Of a stretch of DNA of 64,000 bases, positions 25,030-36,448 are shown one piece after another. Numbering within the stretch: the first letter of the stretch is position 1; each line of letters opens with the position of its first letter. Where the stretch lies: positions 350,068,957 through 350,132,956 of the forward strand of contig OY856412.1 in assembly GCA_963693085.1 (NCBI GenBank). The letters are read 5' to 3'. A model generated the notes under the pieces. That model made no database searches. It worked only from the letters and a program-made list of their open reading frames with translations, and was not told the origin of the DNA. The translations under genes were made by a program, and so were the position numbers. Source of the stretch: Alisma plantago-aquatica. Its lineage: Eukaryota; Streptophyta; Magnoliopsida; Alismatales; Alismataceae.

Positions 25030-25645
25030 TTTACAACGGGAGATAGACAACGGTTCTGATGATTGTGTTGTAGTTAGCATACTTATCACAACAAGCCCAT
25101 TTTTATGTTGTATATTGTATATTTTATACAACACAAGTCATTTACAACATGCCAAACCTGTTGTACTATAGGGGGATACTACAACAACTGCTAAAGCGTT
25201 GTAATAGGTTGTAGTATCACAACATATTCAAAACCATTGTAAAAGATGTTTTTTACATAACATATTTTGACCTGTTGTAATAGTCACATGTTGTAATAGA
25301 CCATCATTACACAACACAGACTCACCCGTTGTAGTATGTATTAATTATAGAACAAGCCTTTACATGTTGTATTTGGTATATGTTGTAATATACCACCATA
25401 ATACAACATATTAAAACTCGTTGTTATATCCCAACATGAGACAACAGACTCCAACCTATTGTTATATATTATAAATACACAACATGTTGTAACCTGTTGT
25501 AATATCCACACATAAAACATCATTGTAAGAGACCTCCATTACACAACGTAAACTAAACCATTGTAATATACTGTTATTACACAACATGATATCACATGTT
25601 GTACTAGCTACATATTGTAAAAGACCATAGTTAAACAACACGTCA
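25030..25645. repeat. CACTA left subterminal repeats
   Basis: Many short, partly inverted copies of words such as TGTTGTAATA, TTACAACA and ACAACATGTTGTA occur here. Subterminal arrays like this are where CACTA TNPA-type proteins bind. The arrangement is the mirror of the array at the right end. The short frames here are products of the repeats. Confidence 0.85.
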
Positions 25646-25901
25646 TATTCACATAATTCTCTGAAATTTTCAATTATTTGCGTATAATATGCAAATTTTT
25701 TATTAGACGTATGGTACACTCGAATTTCGTATTAAACTCGTATTTTCCCCGAATTTTACGAATTATTCGTGTTTTATTTGTCATTTATGCATTTTCACGT
25801 ATTATCTCGAACAAAACAATTTATTTTCAAACTGTTTAAAAAAATACTCACTTAGCATTATTTCATGTTTCAATATTTTCTAAAGACTATTTCCCCTCAA
25901 T

Positions 25902-26240
25902 CACTACTACAAAACTCAACAAGGCCGAAGGATTTTTCCTCAAGGACATAATACCTGACATGTGTATTAATTTTTCCGAAGGCTTATCCTTGACCCTTGT
26001 GATGCTATCCTTGATGAGTATATTAAATTTTCCCAAAGGCTTATCCCTGACCTTATGAAAATGTATCCCAGACTATTATTTAATTTACCCAAGTATTGCT
26101 CCTGACCCTCATTAACTTTTTCCCTAACCAATATTAACTATATTAAACCAACCATTATCTCTTTTACTTCCGTGAAGAGGATCCATTTGATTGTGGACAT
26201 TTATCCTTTTCTTTTTAGATAATCATAATTGTTTAAATGG
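25902..26240 (+). mobile_element. Second CACTA-type end, truncated
   Basis: A further CACTACTACAAAACTC terminus begins at 25902 and is followed by its own subterminal unit, CCGAAGGCTTATCC(T/C)TGACC, at about 25977 and 26033 plus looser copies. Its unit differs from the host CACTA element, so it belongs to a different family. No matching inverted end was found before 33539, so only one end seems to remain. The right limit is approximate. Confidence 0.55.
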
Positions 26241-26339
26241 ATCAACCGTTGATTTTAAACAATAATTGCAGTTTCCTTTTTTGTACCTTGTTGAATCCTA
26301 ATTCATTTAGATGGTGGATTACTTTCCAATACATGCCTC

Positions 26340-26600
26340 CCTTCCGTTCTATATCTACCGCTCTGAAAACAAAACAACAGCGCCAAACCCTCGCTCTCGC
26401 TCCGGCTCTGGAAATAGAACGACGCCAAAGTCCCGCCACCAAAACCAGAACAAGCACTCCCTCTCCTTGTGCCGCTGCAAGTCTTCTTCTGTTTGGTCTC
26501 CCGTTGTAATAGCTACATGTTGTAATAGACCATAGTCACACAATACGCTATAATCCATTGTTATATGCCAAGATTATACTATAGACTCTGACTTGTTTTA
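26340..26600. repeat. GC-rich patch followed by a second block of CACTA subterminal repeats
   Basis: From 26340 to 26490 the DNA is unusually rich in C, with CTCGCTCTCGCTCCGG-like phrases. At 26500-26570 the host CACTA subterminal words return (GTTGTAATAGCTACATGTTG, then AATAGACCATAGT) and closely match 25600-25640. The host element's left subterminal region was therefore split or partly duplicated. Confidence 0.5.
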
Positions 26601-26639
26601 TATACCCAAAACTGAGCTAAACCCAATTTCTTATTAGAG

Positions 26640-27370
26640 AATTTTATCATGAACATGTAATCAAATAATTACTTTTTCATATAAAATTATTGTCAAATAT
26701 GGGTCCGAGTTCTTTTTGGGATTTAATTTTTTTAATATGGGTTAGTTTCAGTTTGAGAGGTCGATTGAACAAAATTTAATTTTGTGTGGTCATGGGACCG
26801 GCAATTGTTTTCACTTTGGGTAGATGTTTTGACCCGGAACCGACCGCCCGATATTATATCACACGAAATATAATCATGAACATCTAATCAGATATTTTTT
26901 TATATTCATTATCAAATCTGGCTCAACGTTTTCTTTCTCTAATGTTTTCAATCTGGGTCGTTCTCAATTGAGACACCATTTGAACAATTAAAATCTATTT
27001 TTGCATTTGGGTCTGACACTGACAATTGAACTCTCTAACTGGGCCATGTTTTGTCCCGAAACAGACTGACTCGAAACCAATTTTTAACACCCTATGTAAT
27101 ATTATAACAGAGTAACTAATCAACCTCTACATTTACATGTTATATATATGTATCTACGATTTTACATACAAAATAGCCTTTGAATTATTTTGCTCGAAAA
27201 AAATTCAATTTTAGATTGGGTCCGAGATTGACAGTTAAACAACCTAGGCCGGTTCATTTTTTACCCAGAACTAACAATTATTTAACACCCTTATGTGATA
27301 TTATTGCAGAATAATTATTAACCTACATGAATCATATACATTGCATATATGTACATGTACATGTATAGTA
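26640..27370. repeat. Three degenerate tandem copies of a roughly 225-bp unit
   Basis: Copies start near 26645, 26870 and 27105. Each holds, in order, an AATCATGAACAT-like AT-rich start, a GGGTC(C/T)GA phrase, and a phrase like TTGACCCGGAACCGACC. Similarity between copies is loose. No open frame spans a unit. This looks like an old minisatellite inside the CACTA element. Confidence 0.45.
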
Positions 27371-27399
27371 CATGTATAGATCTAATTAATAAATAGGTG

Positions 27400-27824
27400 T
27401 AAAACAATTCAACACCCGCGCTTCCTCTTTTCCTCCGCGCGCCCGTTTCCCTAGAAGTTGAGCGATGTGAGTGACAAGCCTCCCATGAGAAGAGGTGAAG
27501 AGAGCCTTGCGGCCCAATTGCTGGTACTAGCCTATCAATTAATGTTCATCTTATATTGATCAGCTTGCCTTCTATGATTCTCCATAGGACATGGAAGCCC
27601 ATTCTTGTCATGTTCCATGTGTCTGTACTGAAGAACAGGGTGTTGGAGAAGACTTTGTGTAATACTCACATGAACCCAAAATCCATCATAGAAGCTTTTC
27701 ACTATCCCAAACAATACCGACTTCCTTCACATAATGTCTCCCATGTTTGGTCGGTGAAAAATCCTCAAACTTATTTATTTTTCTTTTGCTCTATTGGCTC
27801 TTTCTATTTGTTTGTTAGAGTCCA
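27400..27824. other. CACTA interior, short GC-rich patch, no gene
   Basis: A CG-rich patch at 27415-27450 (TTCCTCCGCGCGCCCG) sits in AT-rich sequence. A 90-codon frame on the plus strand (27556-27828) has no recognisable domain. Nothing further can be supported. Confidence 0.35.
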
Positions 27825-28570
27825 TTAAAATGGAATTGAGACATTTCTCGGTGAGCATATATTCTTCTTTGACAACTCACACACTAATTTGTAATGTCCC
27901 CCACACTCTTTTGCCTCTTCCTTTGTTATAGGCATCTTCTTCAGGGATGACATGAATTCTAGGGTGAGTTCATTGTAAGGATAGGTGCATGTTGAAGCAA
28001 ATTTTGTAGATTCCTTTCTTTTCAAGACTCCTTCACTCTTTGATGAATCCCCAGTCTTTCTAGGGTGTCTATAACATCCATTTGTTCATCATCTATGGGC
28101 AGGAAATAATTATCAGGTTGTTCCTTATAAACCACATTTATTGTTTGTGGAACAACCCTTGGTGAGAACTTATATAGAAGTGACGACTACTTGATGTGTT
28201 ACTACTTCTTCTTTGGTATTATCCATTGTTGACGTCTTGGTCACTTTCCTCGGTCTGTCATGGGGAGGGGGCTTGGTTCCCTCCTTGTCTTGGGATTCTA
28301 GACTTCATTAGATGGCATATATTCAGAATTCTTAGTCCTCCTAGACTCAACCTAGTTGGAGGATTCTTTAGGAATTGGCTCATATATCATTTTGAGTCTA
28401 TCTGCTACGAGTTGGATCTAATACTTTCTGGTTAGGCTCCATGTGGATCTTGATATAATCAGCTTCTTCATCTTTTAATCTTTCAATTCTATCTATTTCC
28501 TCGTAAGTCATGTTGGCTATAATTTTGTTGGATTCACTTTCTTGACTGGACAGACCCTTTTTGGTGCCTT
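27825..28570 (-). pseudogene. Unidentified broken coding remnant on the minus strand
   Basis: Several stretches of the minus strand look protein-coding but lie in different frames. From about 28555 to 28430: ESNKIIANMTYEEIDRIERL, a charged, helix-like sequence. Near 28105-28035: EQMDVIDTLERLGIHQRVKE. From 28025 to 27825: an open frame with YPYNELTLEFMSSLKK and ECGGHYKLVCELSKKN. Together they suggest a gene fragment or an old gypsy polyprotein piece read opposite to the host CACTA element. The family is not recognised. Frameshifts and stops separate the parts. Confidence 0.35.
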
Positions 28571-29415
28571 TTTTTTTCCTGCATTACCTTCCATTTTAAT
28601 AATTATTTGCTATGTGGATACTTGTGTATCTCTTGTAGGGTTAGGCCAACAATTAATTTCATATTTTAGAGTTAAGTATATGATCACAAACTAATGGTTT
28701 GTCAAGTAAGATCAAACACATGATGGATTTACTTAGGAGTTAGACAATCGATGGTTAGAGGAGAAACACCAACTGATGGTTTCCCCTGGATACCTTAAAA
28801 AATGGAGAATAGATGGTTCCACAATGTTTGTGTTTGTGTAACACCTTATGCAATTGATAATCCATTACGTGCAGTAGATGATGGAAGGGTGTATATATCT
28901 ACTAGATTGTAGCCATTATATTTTTGCTAGTAGATTGAACTATAGTAGACATTATATTTTTGGCCTGACCACATTATGGTTGATCATTTCTTTATATACC
29001 TAATTCACTAATACCCCAACATCCAACCATTCCTATAATGAATTGGACTTTGATCCATAATGGGGGTTGTGACTTTAATTTTCCATGCATTTGCTAGTCA
29101 TGTTTCTAATTTTTATATGGGTCTAATTTTCCATATGGTATGAATTCCTTGACCATGCAGTGTCATATGGTACTAATTCCTTGACCATGGAATGCCTAGA
29201 TTGATATGTGTTCATTGATTATTGTGGACCTAGGATTAATCTATTTCATAAACAAGTGATGTCGATGGAAAGTTAGTCAATTAACCCTACTAGGGCCTGA
29301 CATCCAGTTGCACTAGCATGTTACAGATCAATACACTTCTTATTAGGTCAATGGTTATTTGACCTAGTCTAACAAATTCTAAAAAAGTAATTAAAATCTA
29401 AGCCCTATAGTGGTA
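28571..29415. other. CACTA interior, nothing recognised
   Basis: AT-rich DNA without a convincing open frame. A short direct repeat (ATGGTA, then TGAATTCCTTGACCATG or a close form) occurs near 29135-29160 and 29165-29190. No further structure seen. Confidence 0.4.
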
Positions 29416-29420
29416 TGCTA

Positions 29421-30175
29421 TGAAGCACGGACACTTCTATACAGCTGTCGTGTCCATCTCGGACACATTTCGGACACAGACACGGCGCAAAACGTTTTGG
29501 ACACGACTATGTCGTGTCCTATCCATTTCAGTCATTTTTTGCAGCCCAGACACTTCGTGCAGCAACTGTTCCAGTAGTAACCTATTTCAGAGTGTAAATT
29601 CTAGAAATACAGCTACTTCTAAGTGTTCTTGTGATTGAGAACATATATCACAACACGATCTAATCAAAATTACAAATAAAATCTCTTAAAAAGAGTCCAA
29701 TGCAAAATCCAAGATAAGTTTTATATCATGAATCACATTATGGTCTAATAAACTTATTAAATCAGTGTGTCAACTTTGTTATTTATTCTAAAAAGCTAAT
29801 GTAGTTACCTAAAAGATGCAGCAGGTTTGTTTGTCTACTTTATATCGTTTCTACTACACACAAACACATATTTGCATTCATATTCATAAACAATTATACA
29901 TACATGTATTATACACTCACATATGTATATATTAGAAAAAAATAGCTCTCATCAACGTCGTGCATGTTTATTTGTCTACTTCATATTGTTTGTACTACAC
30001 ATAAAAACACATATTTGCATTCATATTCATATACAATTATACATACATGTATTATACACTCATGTAAATAATTGACACAAAAATAGCCTTCATTAGTGTC
30101 GTGTTCGTTCCCTATATTTTAGAAAATTGCCGTATCCCGTGTCTGTGTCTGTGTGTACAAACATGTCCATGCTTA
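29421..30175. mobile_element. Small non-autonomous element with inverted ends
   Basis: The left end reads TGAAGCACGGACAC and the right end, read inversely, TAAGCATGGACATG. Both ends continue into words made of GTGTC/GACAC. Inside, a unit of about 100 bases at 29820-29920 recurs at 29961-30063 (period 141), including ACACATATTTGCATTCATAT. There is no open frame of interest. This resembles a hAT-like or other short inverted-repeat transposon nested in the CACTA element. The target duplication was not resolved. Confidence 0.4.
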
Positions 30176-30599
30176 TTTGATGAGAAGCCATTTTTCCATA
30201 GAGCATGTAACCAACTAGGAGATAAAAAAGAATGTGAAAAAGTGGAATTTAGCATTATTATGAATTAATTACTCTTTCACCCTCCTTGTGCTCCACTAAT
30301 GGTCGCAAATTATTTTTGTTGGCTTTATAATCATTGTTGACACTCAAATGTGACCAATGTGAATTTTATACACTTTGAAACCCCACATATTTGATTTATT
30401 TGTTACTTTGTCCAATTAAGTAAATTGATATATCAAAATTCTTATTTTTGTTCTCAAACTTTTTCTAAAGATTCTACACTTTTTTTTAAGTTGCAGTCCA
30501 AATTTGAGAACAATTGGACATTCGTACGATTTTCTACGAAATTTTGAAGTTTATGTGTTGAAAACCCATTTATTCCACTTTTATTTGCTCCTTTCTTGA
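30176..30599. other. CACTA interior, AT-rich, nothing recognised
   Basis: AT-rich DNA with no open frame worth calling and no repeat structure seen. It ends where the GC-rich segment begins. Confidence 0.4.
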
Positions 30600-31430
30600 C
30601 TTGTCCAAGTCATCTATCTGTGGCAAGGGATCGAGGGTGCCTCTCCGCCCTTGGATCTCCTACCCACGGATTAGGGCCGGATCATGTGGCCATGGAATCA
30701 TCTTCTACCTCCGCAATCAGCGAGGAGAAGTAAATGAGGACCCGATTGGGAGATCTCGCACTCTTGACTATGAATCAAAATTCTAAGTGAGCCAAGATGC
30801 TCCTCTCACAATTTCTAATGGATCTAGCCCTACTTTTTACCACCGTTCATGCTCTACCCAACCGCCAAAATGAGTTCATTGCATCTCCCTCTCACTCCGG
30901 CAGCCATGGCTTCCACCATGGACCTATCTAGCCCTAAACCTAGCCCCAACCCTATATAAACACCCCCGAGATCCGCAGAAAGTACACCTTGTTCAAGGCC
31001 ACGATCTCGTGCACTCTCCCAGCCCCGAGAACCCCTAATTTCCTTCCCGTTCTTCTCCTTCCTGTATGGTGCCGCCGCAAAGCTTAGATTGGGTGGCCCT
31101 GCTACTCGCATCCTCTTCCTATTTTTCTGGACCCCATCAAGTTCGCGGGACCGAGGCAAGCTCGGTCCGCACCTTGTTTGACTTCCTCGCCCACTCCTTC
31201 TTACAGAGGTACTCCATGCCGGCGAGCCCCTTCGCCTGTTCTTGGGCTCGTGCAAGGCTCTGTGCAGACAGGATACAAAGCCCTGAACCGCCGACTCAGC
31301 GCAAGATCAGCCGGCCCAAATGACCAAGTTGAACCGCTGATTGAACCGTGAATCTGAGTTTGAACCGCCGACTCAGTGCCAGATCGGCCGGCCCAAATGA
31401 CCACCTCGATCGCATGCTGCAATCGAGACC
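30600..31430 (+). other. GC-rich gene-start-like segment, possibly captured
   Basis: A sharply GC-rich block inside the AT-rich CACTA element. On the plus strand, CCTATATAAAC at 30951 is a good TATA box, followed by a pyrimidine-rich leader and an ATG at 31066 that opens an 85-codon frame (MVPPQSLDWVALLL). That frame has no recognised domain and could be the first exon of a captured gene. A unit starting GAACCGCCGACTCAG at 31285 recurs at 31362 (period 77). CACTA elements are known to pick up host gene fragments; the composition and promoter layout fit that, but no parent gene is identified. Confidence 0.4.
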
Positions 31431-32265
31431 GCTCATATTGAATCGAACAATCATGGAATTTCCCATTTTAAGGTATTCCCTTTTTCCTCTCTACTCAAAA
31501 ATCAATAAATTGGCCTGATCTTGTTTAAATCATATTTCTTGATTCTTAACTCCAAAAATTATGTATAAATAGTCAATTTTGAACAAAAAAATCCAATGAA
31601 CCTGTTAAAAATACTTTTAAACCCTGATTATGAAGGATTCTCACTGATATCCCTAGATCATACACTCTTGCTCATTTAATTTGTCATATGGCTCAATAAT
31701 GACGTTTAATTTTTGAAAGACGTTTAATCTTTGAAAACCCTATATTTGGACTCTGATGATATTTTGTAACCTAGATCCGGTCTATTTGAATCATCTACTC
31801 TTGAAAGTGAATTATTAGTGATCTAGATCGATTTATTTGATTCAATCTTGATTATAATGAATAATGAGTAATCTTGATATTGATCTAAATCTTGCAAAAC
31901 CTTGGTATATTCTTGAACCATCATCCTGAATTCCAATTATACTAAGTATGATGATGATGATTTAGAAATTTGATGATGACTTGCATAATGATCATAAATT
32001 AGGGTTAAACATATGATCCTAGAAAACCTAGGTAAGTCATTCACACTCGAATATGTTGTATACTTGAAATGATGTTGAACATATTGAAATATTGATTATA
32101 AGTGGATGACCTAACCCCAAGGTTGACCTAGGAAAGTGTAACCCTAATCTCGAATATTGAAACATGATCTCCAAATATCATGATCCTAACCCTTGATCCA
32201 AACTCTTATTTGCTAACAAGTTCTCACAATTATTTGGATAACAAATTAATATTTATTTTGTACAG
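31431..32265. other. CACTA interior, AT-rich, nothing recognised
   Basis: No open frame of note. The stretch ends at a splice-acceptor-like TTTTGTACAG just before the Ulp1-like exon, so part of it may be intron of the degraded CACTA gene. Confidence 0.4.
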
Positions 32266-32550
32266 TGTCCAAAGCAGCCGAACAATACAAATTGCGGGTA
32301 TTATGTGTTGAAGTATATGAAAGACATCTTTGATGTGATAAATAGAAATATTCCTGAATGTGTAAGTTACTTAACATTATATTCTTTTAGTTTGTTCAAA
32401 TTTCAAAATAAATTGAAAAAATCACAATATGTTGATATATTTGTCATATGATTGTTGTATTATTCGAAGTATATTGGTCGTTGCTTCAACCAAGAAGAAA
32501 TCGATGAGGTCTGAAATGAGTGGGCGACATGTGTTCTTGAGCACACATAA
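32266..32550 (+). pseudogene. C-terminal exons of a CACTA Ulp1-like cysteine protease
   Basis: After an AG acceptor at 32264-32265, exon 32266-32361 reads CPKQPNNTNCGYYVLKYM and onward. QPN-x-x-NCGYYV is the active-site cysteine region of C48 (Ulp1-like) proteases carried by plant CACTA elements; the cysteine codon is 32293-32295. A GTAAG donor follows. A second exon (32470-32550) reads YIGRCFNQEEIDEV, then an in-frame TGA at 32512-32514, then NEWATCVLEHT and a stop, which is the usual end of this protein. The catalytic His and Asp would lie upstream and are not found. The fragment is non-functional and gives the element's orientation as plus. Confidence 0.8.
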
Positions 32551-32859
32551 AATTATGTGACATGCGGGGGAGACATTTGTTCTTTAGCATAGACCAATGT
32601 GTGAAACTTTTTTAGTTAGTTTTCAGTTCGATTCTAGAGTGGATACTCAACACGTTGTATTATTGAATCGTTGTATGGATGATTTAATATTAATTAAATT
32701 TAGTACGAGTTTCTTTCAAGATTTGATGGAAATTTGGTTCAACTATGTGTTTGTTTGTGAAATGAAAAAGTATAATTGCATATTTATTATAATTTATTAA
32801 TAATATGGTTAATTTGATCAATACAATTGGTTTGATATATGACATGTCAAACTCTAATC

Positions 32860-33520
32860 AAAGACAACAGTTAATGATATGTTGTAAAATGTATGATTCT
32901 ACAACAAACAACACATGTTGTGTTATCCACACCTATTACAACATGTTTGTCAGGAAAAAAATACACCTATTACAACAGGTGTTTCTAGTGAACTACAACA
33001 TGCATAACCTGTTATATAAATTGTGTATATTACAACAGACACACACCATGTTGTCTAAACAATCCTATTACAACGGTTAAATGTATGGAAAGACAACATA
33101 CTCCAACTGTTGTATAAACATGTATATTACAACAGGTGCACTGCATGTTGTAATAGACCTACCTATTACAACGGGTGTGTTTAGTGAAAGACAACATGCT
33201 CCGACTGTTGTATAATATATATTACAACGGGTGAACCACATGTTGTAAAAAATACCCCTATTACAACGGGTGTGTTTAGTGAAAGACAACGTCGTTCAAC
33301 TGTTGTATAATATATATTACAACAGGTGAACCACATGTTGTGTAAAATACCCATATTACAACAGGGCATTCCTTAAAAGACAACATGTTTCAACTGTTGT
33401 ATAAAATACATCTATTACAACATGCGATCACGTGTTGTGTAAAGCACCCCCCATAAGACCACGCGATCTAATACAACGGTTAACACCTGTTGTAAATTAA
33501 GAAAAGGAACTGTTGCAAAA
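32860..33520. repeat. CACTA right subterminal repeats
   Basis: An array of TATTACAACAGG, GACAACATGCTCC and TGTTGTATAA words, mostly in inverse orientation to those at the left end. A unit of about 55-65 bases starting with TATTACAACGGG is visible several times between 33110 and 33420. It pairs with the left array and abuts the terminal inverted repeat. Confidence 0.85.
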
Positions 33521-33539
33521 ATCATTTTCTGTAGTAGTG

Positions 33540-35314
33540 TAATCACCTAAATTAGGATTTTTAAGCCCACTAATGCACTTTATACACGTGAAACCCTAAA
33601 TTGAACCAATTAATCACAATGATCATCTTTTTAGATCTAAATCTTCCTTTTATTGACAATAGTTTAATATTGACTTAAATCATCCATAGAACTTCACCAA
33701 ATCTCATTAATATCAAAATTAGGGTTTTCCATTCATAACTACATTAAATGTGACAACTTTATATACTTTTTGAATTGTGAATAGATTCTGGCTTCAATAT
33801 ATTTTTATTGCATTCTACATATTTTTTATCAACTTTCATATATAATAGGCCTCAAAATCAGTTACCAATCATTAGTTATGATTTTCACAAAATAAATTAC
33901 CTTTCAACCAATAGTTGGATGCCATGTGAGTGGTTGGGTTCCTTTCCACATGGACCGAGCTTCTATGAACTAGCGCTAGCCATGTGGCAGTCTGTCCCAC
34001 ACGAACCCTGCCTCTTCTTCACATGAGATAAGGGGAAAAGATGCATTAATCATGTGTCCCTAAGTCCAACATGTGTTCTCATCAGGGGCAGAGACATCCT
34101 TTCTTGCACACTCATCTCCTTCCTCACTCCCTTAGCCCCACGAGCAACATCTTGCTTAGTTGGGTCAACACCGAGGTTGACTCTAGGCTTTTGGATCGTT
34201 GGGAGGCAAGCGTATGTGCGGTCCTTTTCATTTTGCCTCGCTGAATTTGATCGTGTGATCAATTTGTCTCATGGAGGCTCAAATCAGGTTTCAAGTTAGG
34301 AGTTCCTTTAGTGGAGAAGATGGAATAGGGGAGAAATACGGGGCTTCTACTAGAGAAATTGGTAGCGAGGAACTCCCACTCAAGATACTCTGCACCTTCC
34401 CGCACACATACCATACTTTGGATGGGTGTATGCCTCCTTATATAGGCACGGACCGGTGGTGATGGAGTTTCTCCATGTCAATTGGGAAAATCCCCAATCC
34501 TCCTCAGAATAGGCCCATCCATGGATGACCAAGTTTGCAAACACATCTCAGATTCAAAGGACTTGTTTCTGGTTTTGTACATGATCAGCGAAGGGAGGAA
34601 ATCACAAAATAAGATTGGAATATACTATTCCAGGTTTCCTGATCCTAATCGAGAAAGATGAAGTTAAAACCACTATTGGATCTCAGATCCAACAGCTGTC
34701 ATGTCACATGCTAAAACAAAAGTCAGGAGATAGCCTAAATTTATTGTGACATTTAATCTTATCCTCTTCACTTCAGGAAAACTTACAAAATTCATATCTG
34801 CTAATCCGGTTATCTATTTAATCCCAAATTTTGAAGAAAAGTCCATAATGACTTAAGCTACTGGTGTGCCAAGCTTGGAACTCAAATTCAAAAGTATAAG
34901 AGACTTTTCTTCATATGCAAGTTAATAATTTAAAAGGCATATTTTATTCATATTTTCTCTCTCTTACTCTTTTAAATCCTATATTAGGATTCCTTTTACC
35001 ATTAGAAACCATGTGTATTCGAAATATAATCCATGATGATCAATCATACAACTTTCTAGAGAATTCCACATATTTCTCATCAATATCTTAATTTCTTTTC
35101 CTTTTTATGCATTATTTGATTTCATTCAACTTTTCTTTCCTTTTTATCATATTGGACTCCCTAACTCATTAAGATCCATGAAATCATACATTTAAAGGAA
35201 ATATTATCAAAGAAATCCACTCATTACACATAAATCATACAATTTCATAATCATGCATTTTTTTGGAGAAATTGTATTTCAAACCATATAAACCCAAAAA
35301 TTGGGGTTGTAACA
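33540..35314 (-). repeat. E1 left LTR, right part
   Basis: This continues the E1 LTR after the CACTA insertion and ends TTGGGGTTGTAACA. It is homologous in order, though well diverged, to about 52900-54739: an ACTCTAGGCTTT versus ACTCTAACCCTTT region, then a TTATATAGG core-promoter-like motif at about 34439, then an AT-rich tail. The 60-80-codon frames here have no recognisable domains. Confidence 0.6.
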
Positions 35315-36085
35315 AAAGAGCCTCTCAGAGATCTATTCGGATTCTGAGAGGTTGCCGACGACTATAGGGAGATCTAAGAATATAGTTTTAGGTTCATTAA
35401 AGAAAGAGTCTAGAAGAAATTATAGGGCTGGAAGAAAAGACTTTTATCCAAGCTTGGGAAGGAAGTGTTCATCAAATCCTTTGTACAAGTTGTTCCTACT
35501 TATATTATGAGTGTGTTCCAACTACTGACGGGCCTTCTTGATGATATCGAAAGTTATATTGCTCACTTATGGTGGGGTGTAAAAAATAATGAAAGGAAAA
35601 TATCGTGGCAATGCTGGGCTAACCTATACAAGCCTAAAAGAGGGGGGGATGGGCTTCAGTGACATGCACGCTTTCAACCAATCCCGCGTGGACAAACATT
35701 TTTGGTGACTCACGTCCAAGTCTGACTCTTTGGTATACAAAATTTTGAAAGCAAGATATTCCCCCCACACTTCTATTATGGAGGCGTATCGAGGTCACAA
35801 TCCAAGTTTTTCATGGAGGAGTATTTGGAGTGCTAAGACTATGGTTATAGAAGGTCTAAAGTGGAGATTAGGCAAAGGAGACAATACTAATATCTGGGTT
35901 GACATGTGGGTGTACAACTTTGACGGTCTTCTCAATGATTATTGTGACAATGGAGTGAGGGAATGCACATATGTTTTTGATTTGATAGATTTGGATACTT
36001 GTACATGGGATAGGTTTAAAATACAGTCCATGTTTCCCCCAGAGATTGATAGGATAATTGAGGGTACTCCCATTAGTAGAAGGCT
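35315..36085 (+). pseudogene. LINE ORF2 fragment: end of reverse transcriptase region
   Basis: On the plus strand the sequence reads GWKKRLLSKLGKEVFIKSFV and then VPTYIMSVFQL, LWWGVKNNERKISWQCW and, after a frameshift near 35655, FSWRSIWSAKTMVIEGLKW and NTNIWVDMWV. This is the region after the reverse transcriptase core of plant L1-type LINEs, before the zinc-binding segment. It abuts the E1 LTR on the left with no target duplication seen. On the right it stops at an inverted piece of E1-type LTR. The missing C-terminal half lies on the minus strand at 36449-37378 and 46497-46600. Confidence 0.85.
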
Positions 36086-36448
36086 CCTAAAGGATACATG
36101 TGATACATGTGGGATGTAAGAAATATCACTATGGTGATGAATGATCAAGTCGGGATAGAAAGATCACCTCGGGCAAAGGCATATGTAAGAAATGTCACTG
36201 TGGCGACTGGTGATCTAGCCCAGAAAAGAAGATCACCTCAGGCAAAGGCCCATGTAAGAAATGTCATTATGGTGACTAGTGATTGGGATAAGGCCTATGT
36301 ATATGATGCGTCCATTGTAGGTACTAAACCATAGAGAGAGGGTTCCCCACACTAGAGAGGCAGTGTCTCACAAATATTAATTTGAGAAGTTATAAAGAAA
36401 ATGCATGTTCAATTTTGCAATCATATTTATTGCTACGACTGACTATAT
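36086..36448 (+). repeat. Inverted fragment of an E1-type LTR with a 69-bp triplication
   Basis: The segment is the reverse complement of about 51868-52228 in the right LTR of E1. Landmarks: GGGATGTAAGAAAT at its left, CCATAGAGAGAGGGTTCCCC in the middle and TGCTACGACTGACTATA at its end. It carries three copies of a 69-bp unit starting GTAAGAAAT (36116, 36185, 36254). A 75-codon frame across the units is a by-product, because 69 is divisible by three. The piece is the missing left part of the third LTR at 46640, in reverse. Confidence 0.8.

Larger units (their letters stand above)
25010..33539 (+). mobile_element. CACTA (En/Spm-type) DNA transposon, degenerate
   Basis: The element starts CACTACTACAGAAAATG at 25010 and ends with the inverse, CATTTTCTGTAGTAGTG, at 33539. 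The flanking triplets are CAA and TAA, a 3-bp target duplication with one mismatch. Dense subterminal repeats occupy both ends. A broken Ulp1-like protease exon pair near the right end shows the reading direction. No transposase (TNPD-type) frame is recognisable; the middle is filled with other elements and GC-rich gene-like sequence. Total length is 8530 bp. It interrupts the left LTR of E1. Confidence 0.9.

Noticed and set aside
25030..25645. Regularly spaced short repeats as a CRISPR array
   Set aside because: Repeats vary, occur in both orientations and have no constant spacer length; they lie next to a CACTA terminus and have a mirror array at the other end.
27556..27828. 90-codon frame as a CACTA transposase piece
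   Set aside because: No transposase motif could be seen, and neighbouring sequence has coding-like content on the opposite strand.
36107..36334. 75-codon frame with a 23-residue repeat as a small repeat protein
   Set aside because: The 69-bp unit is shared with LTR DNA in the opposite orientation at 52030-52215 and happens to be a multiple of three.
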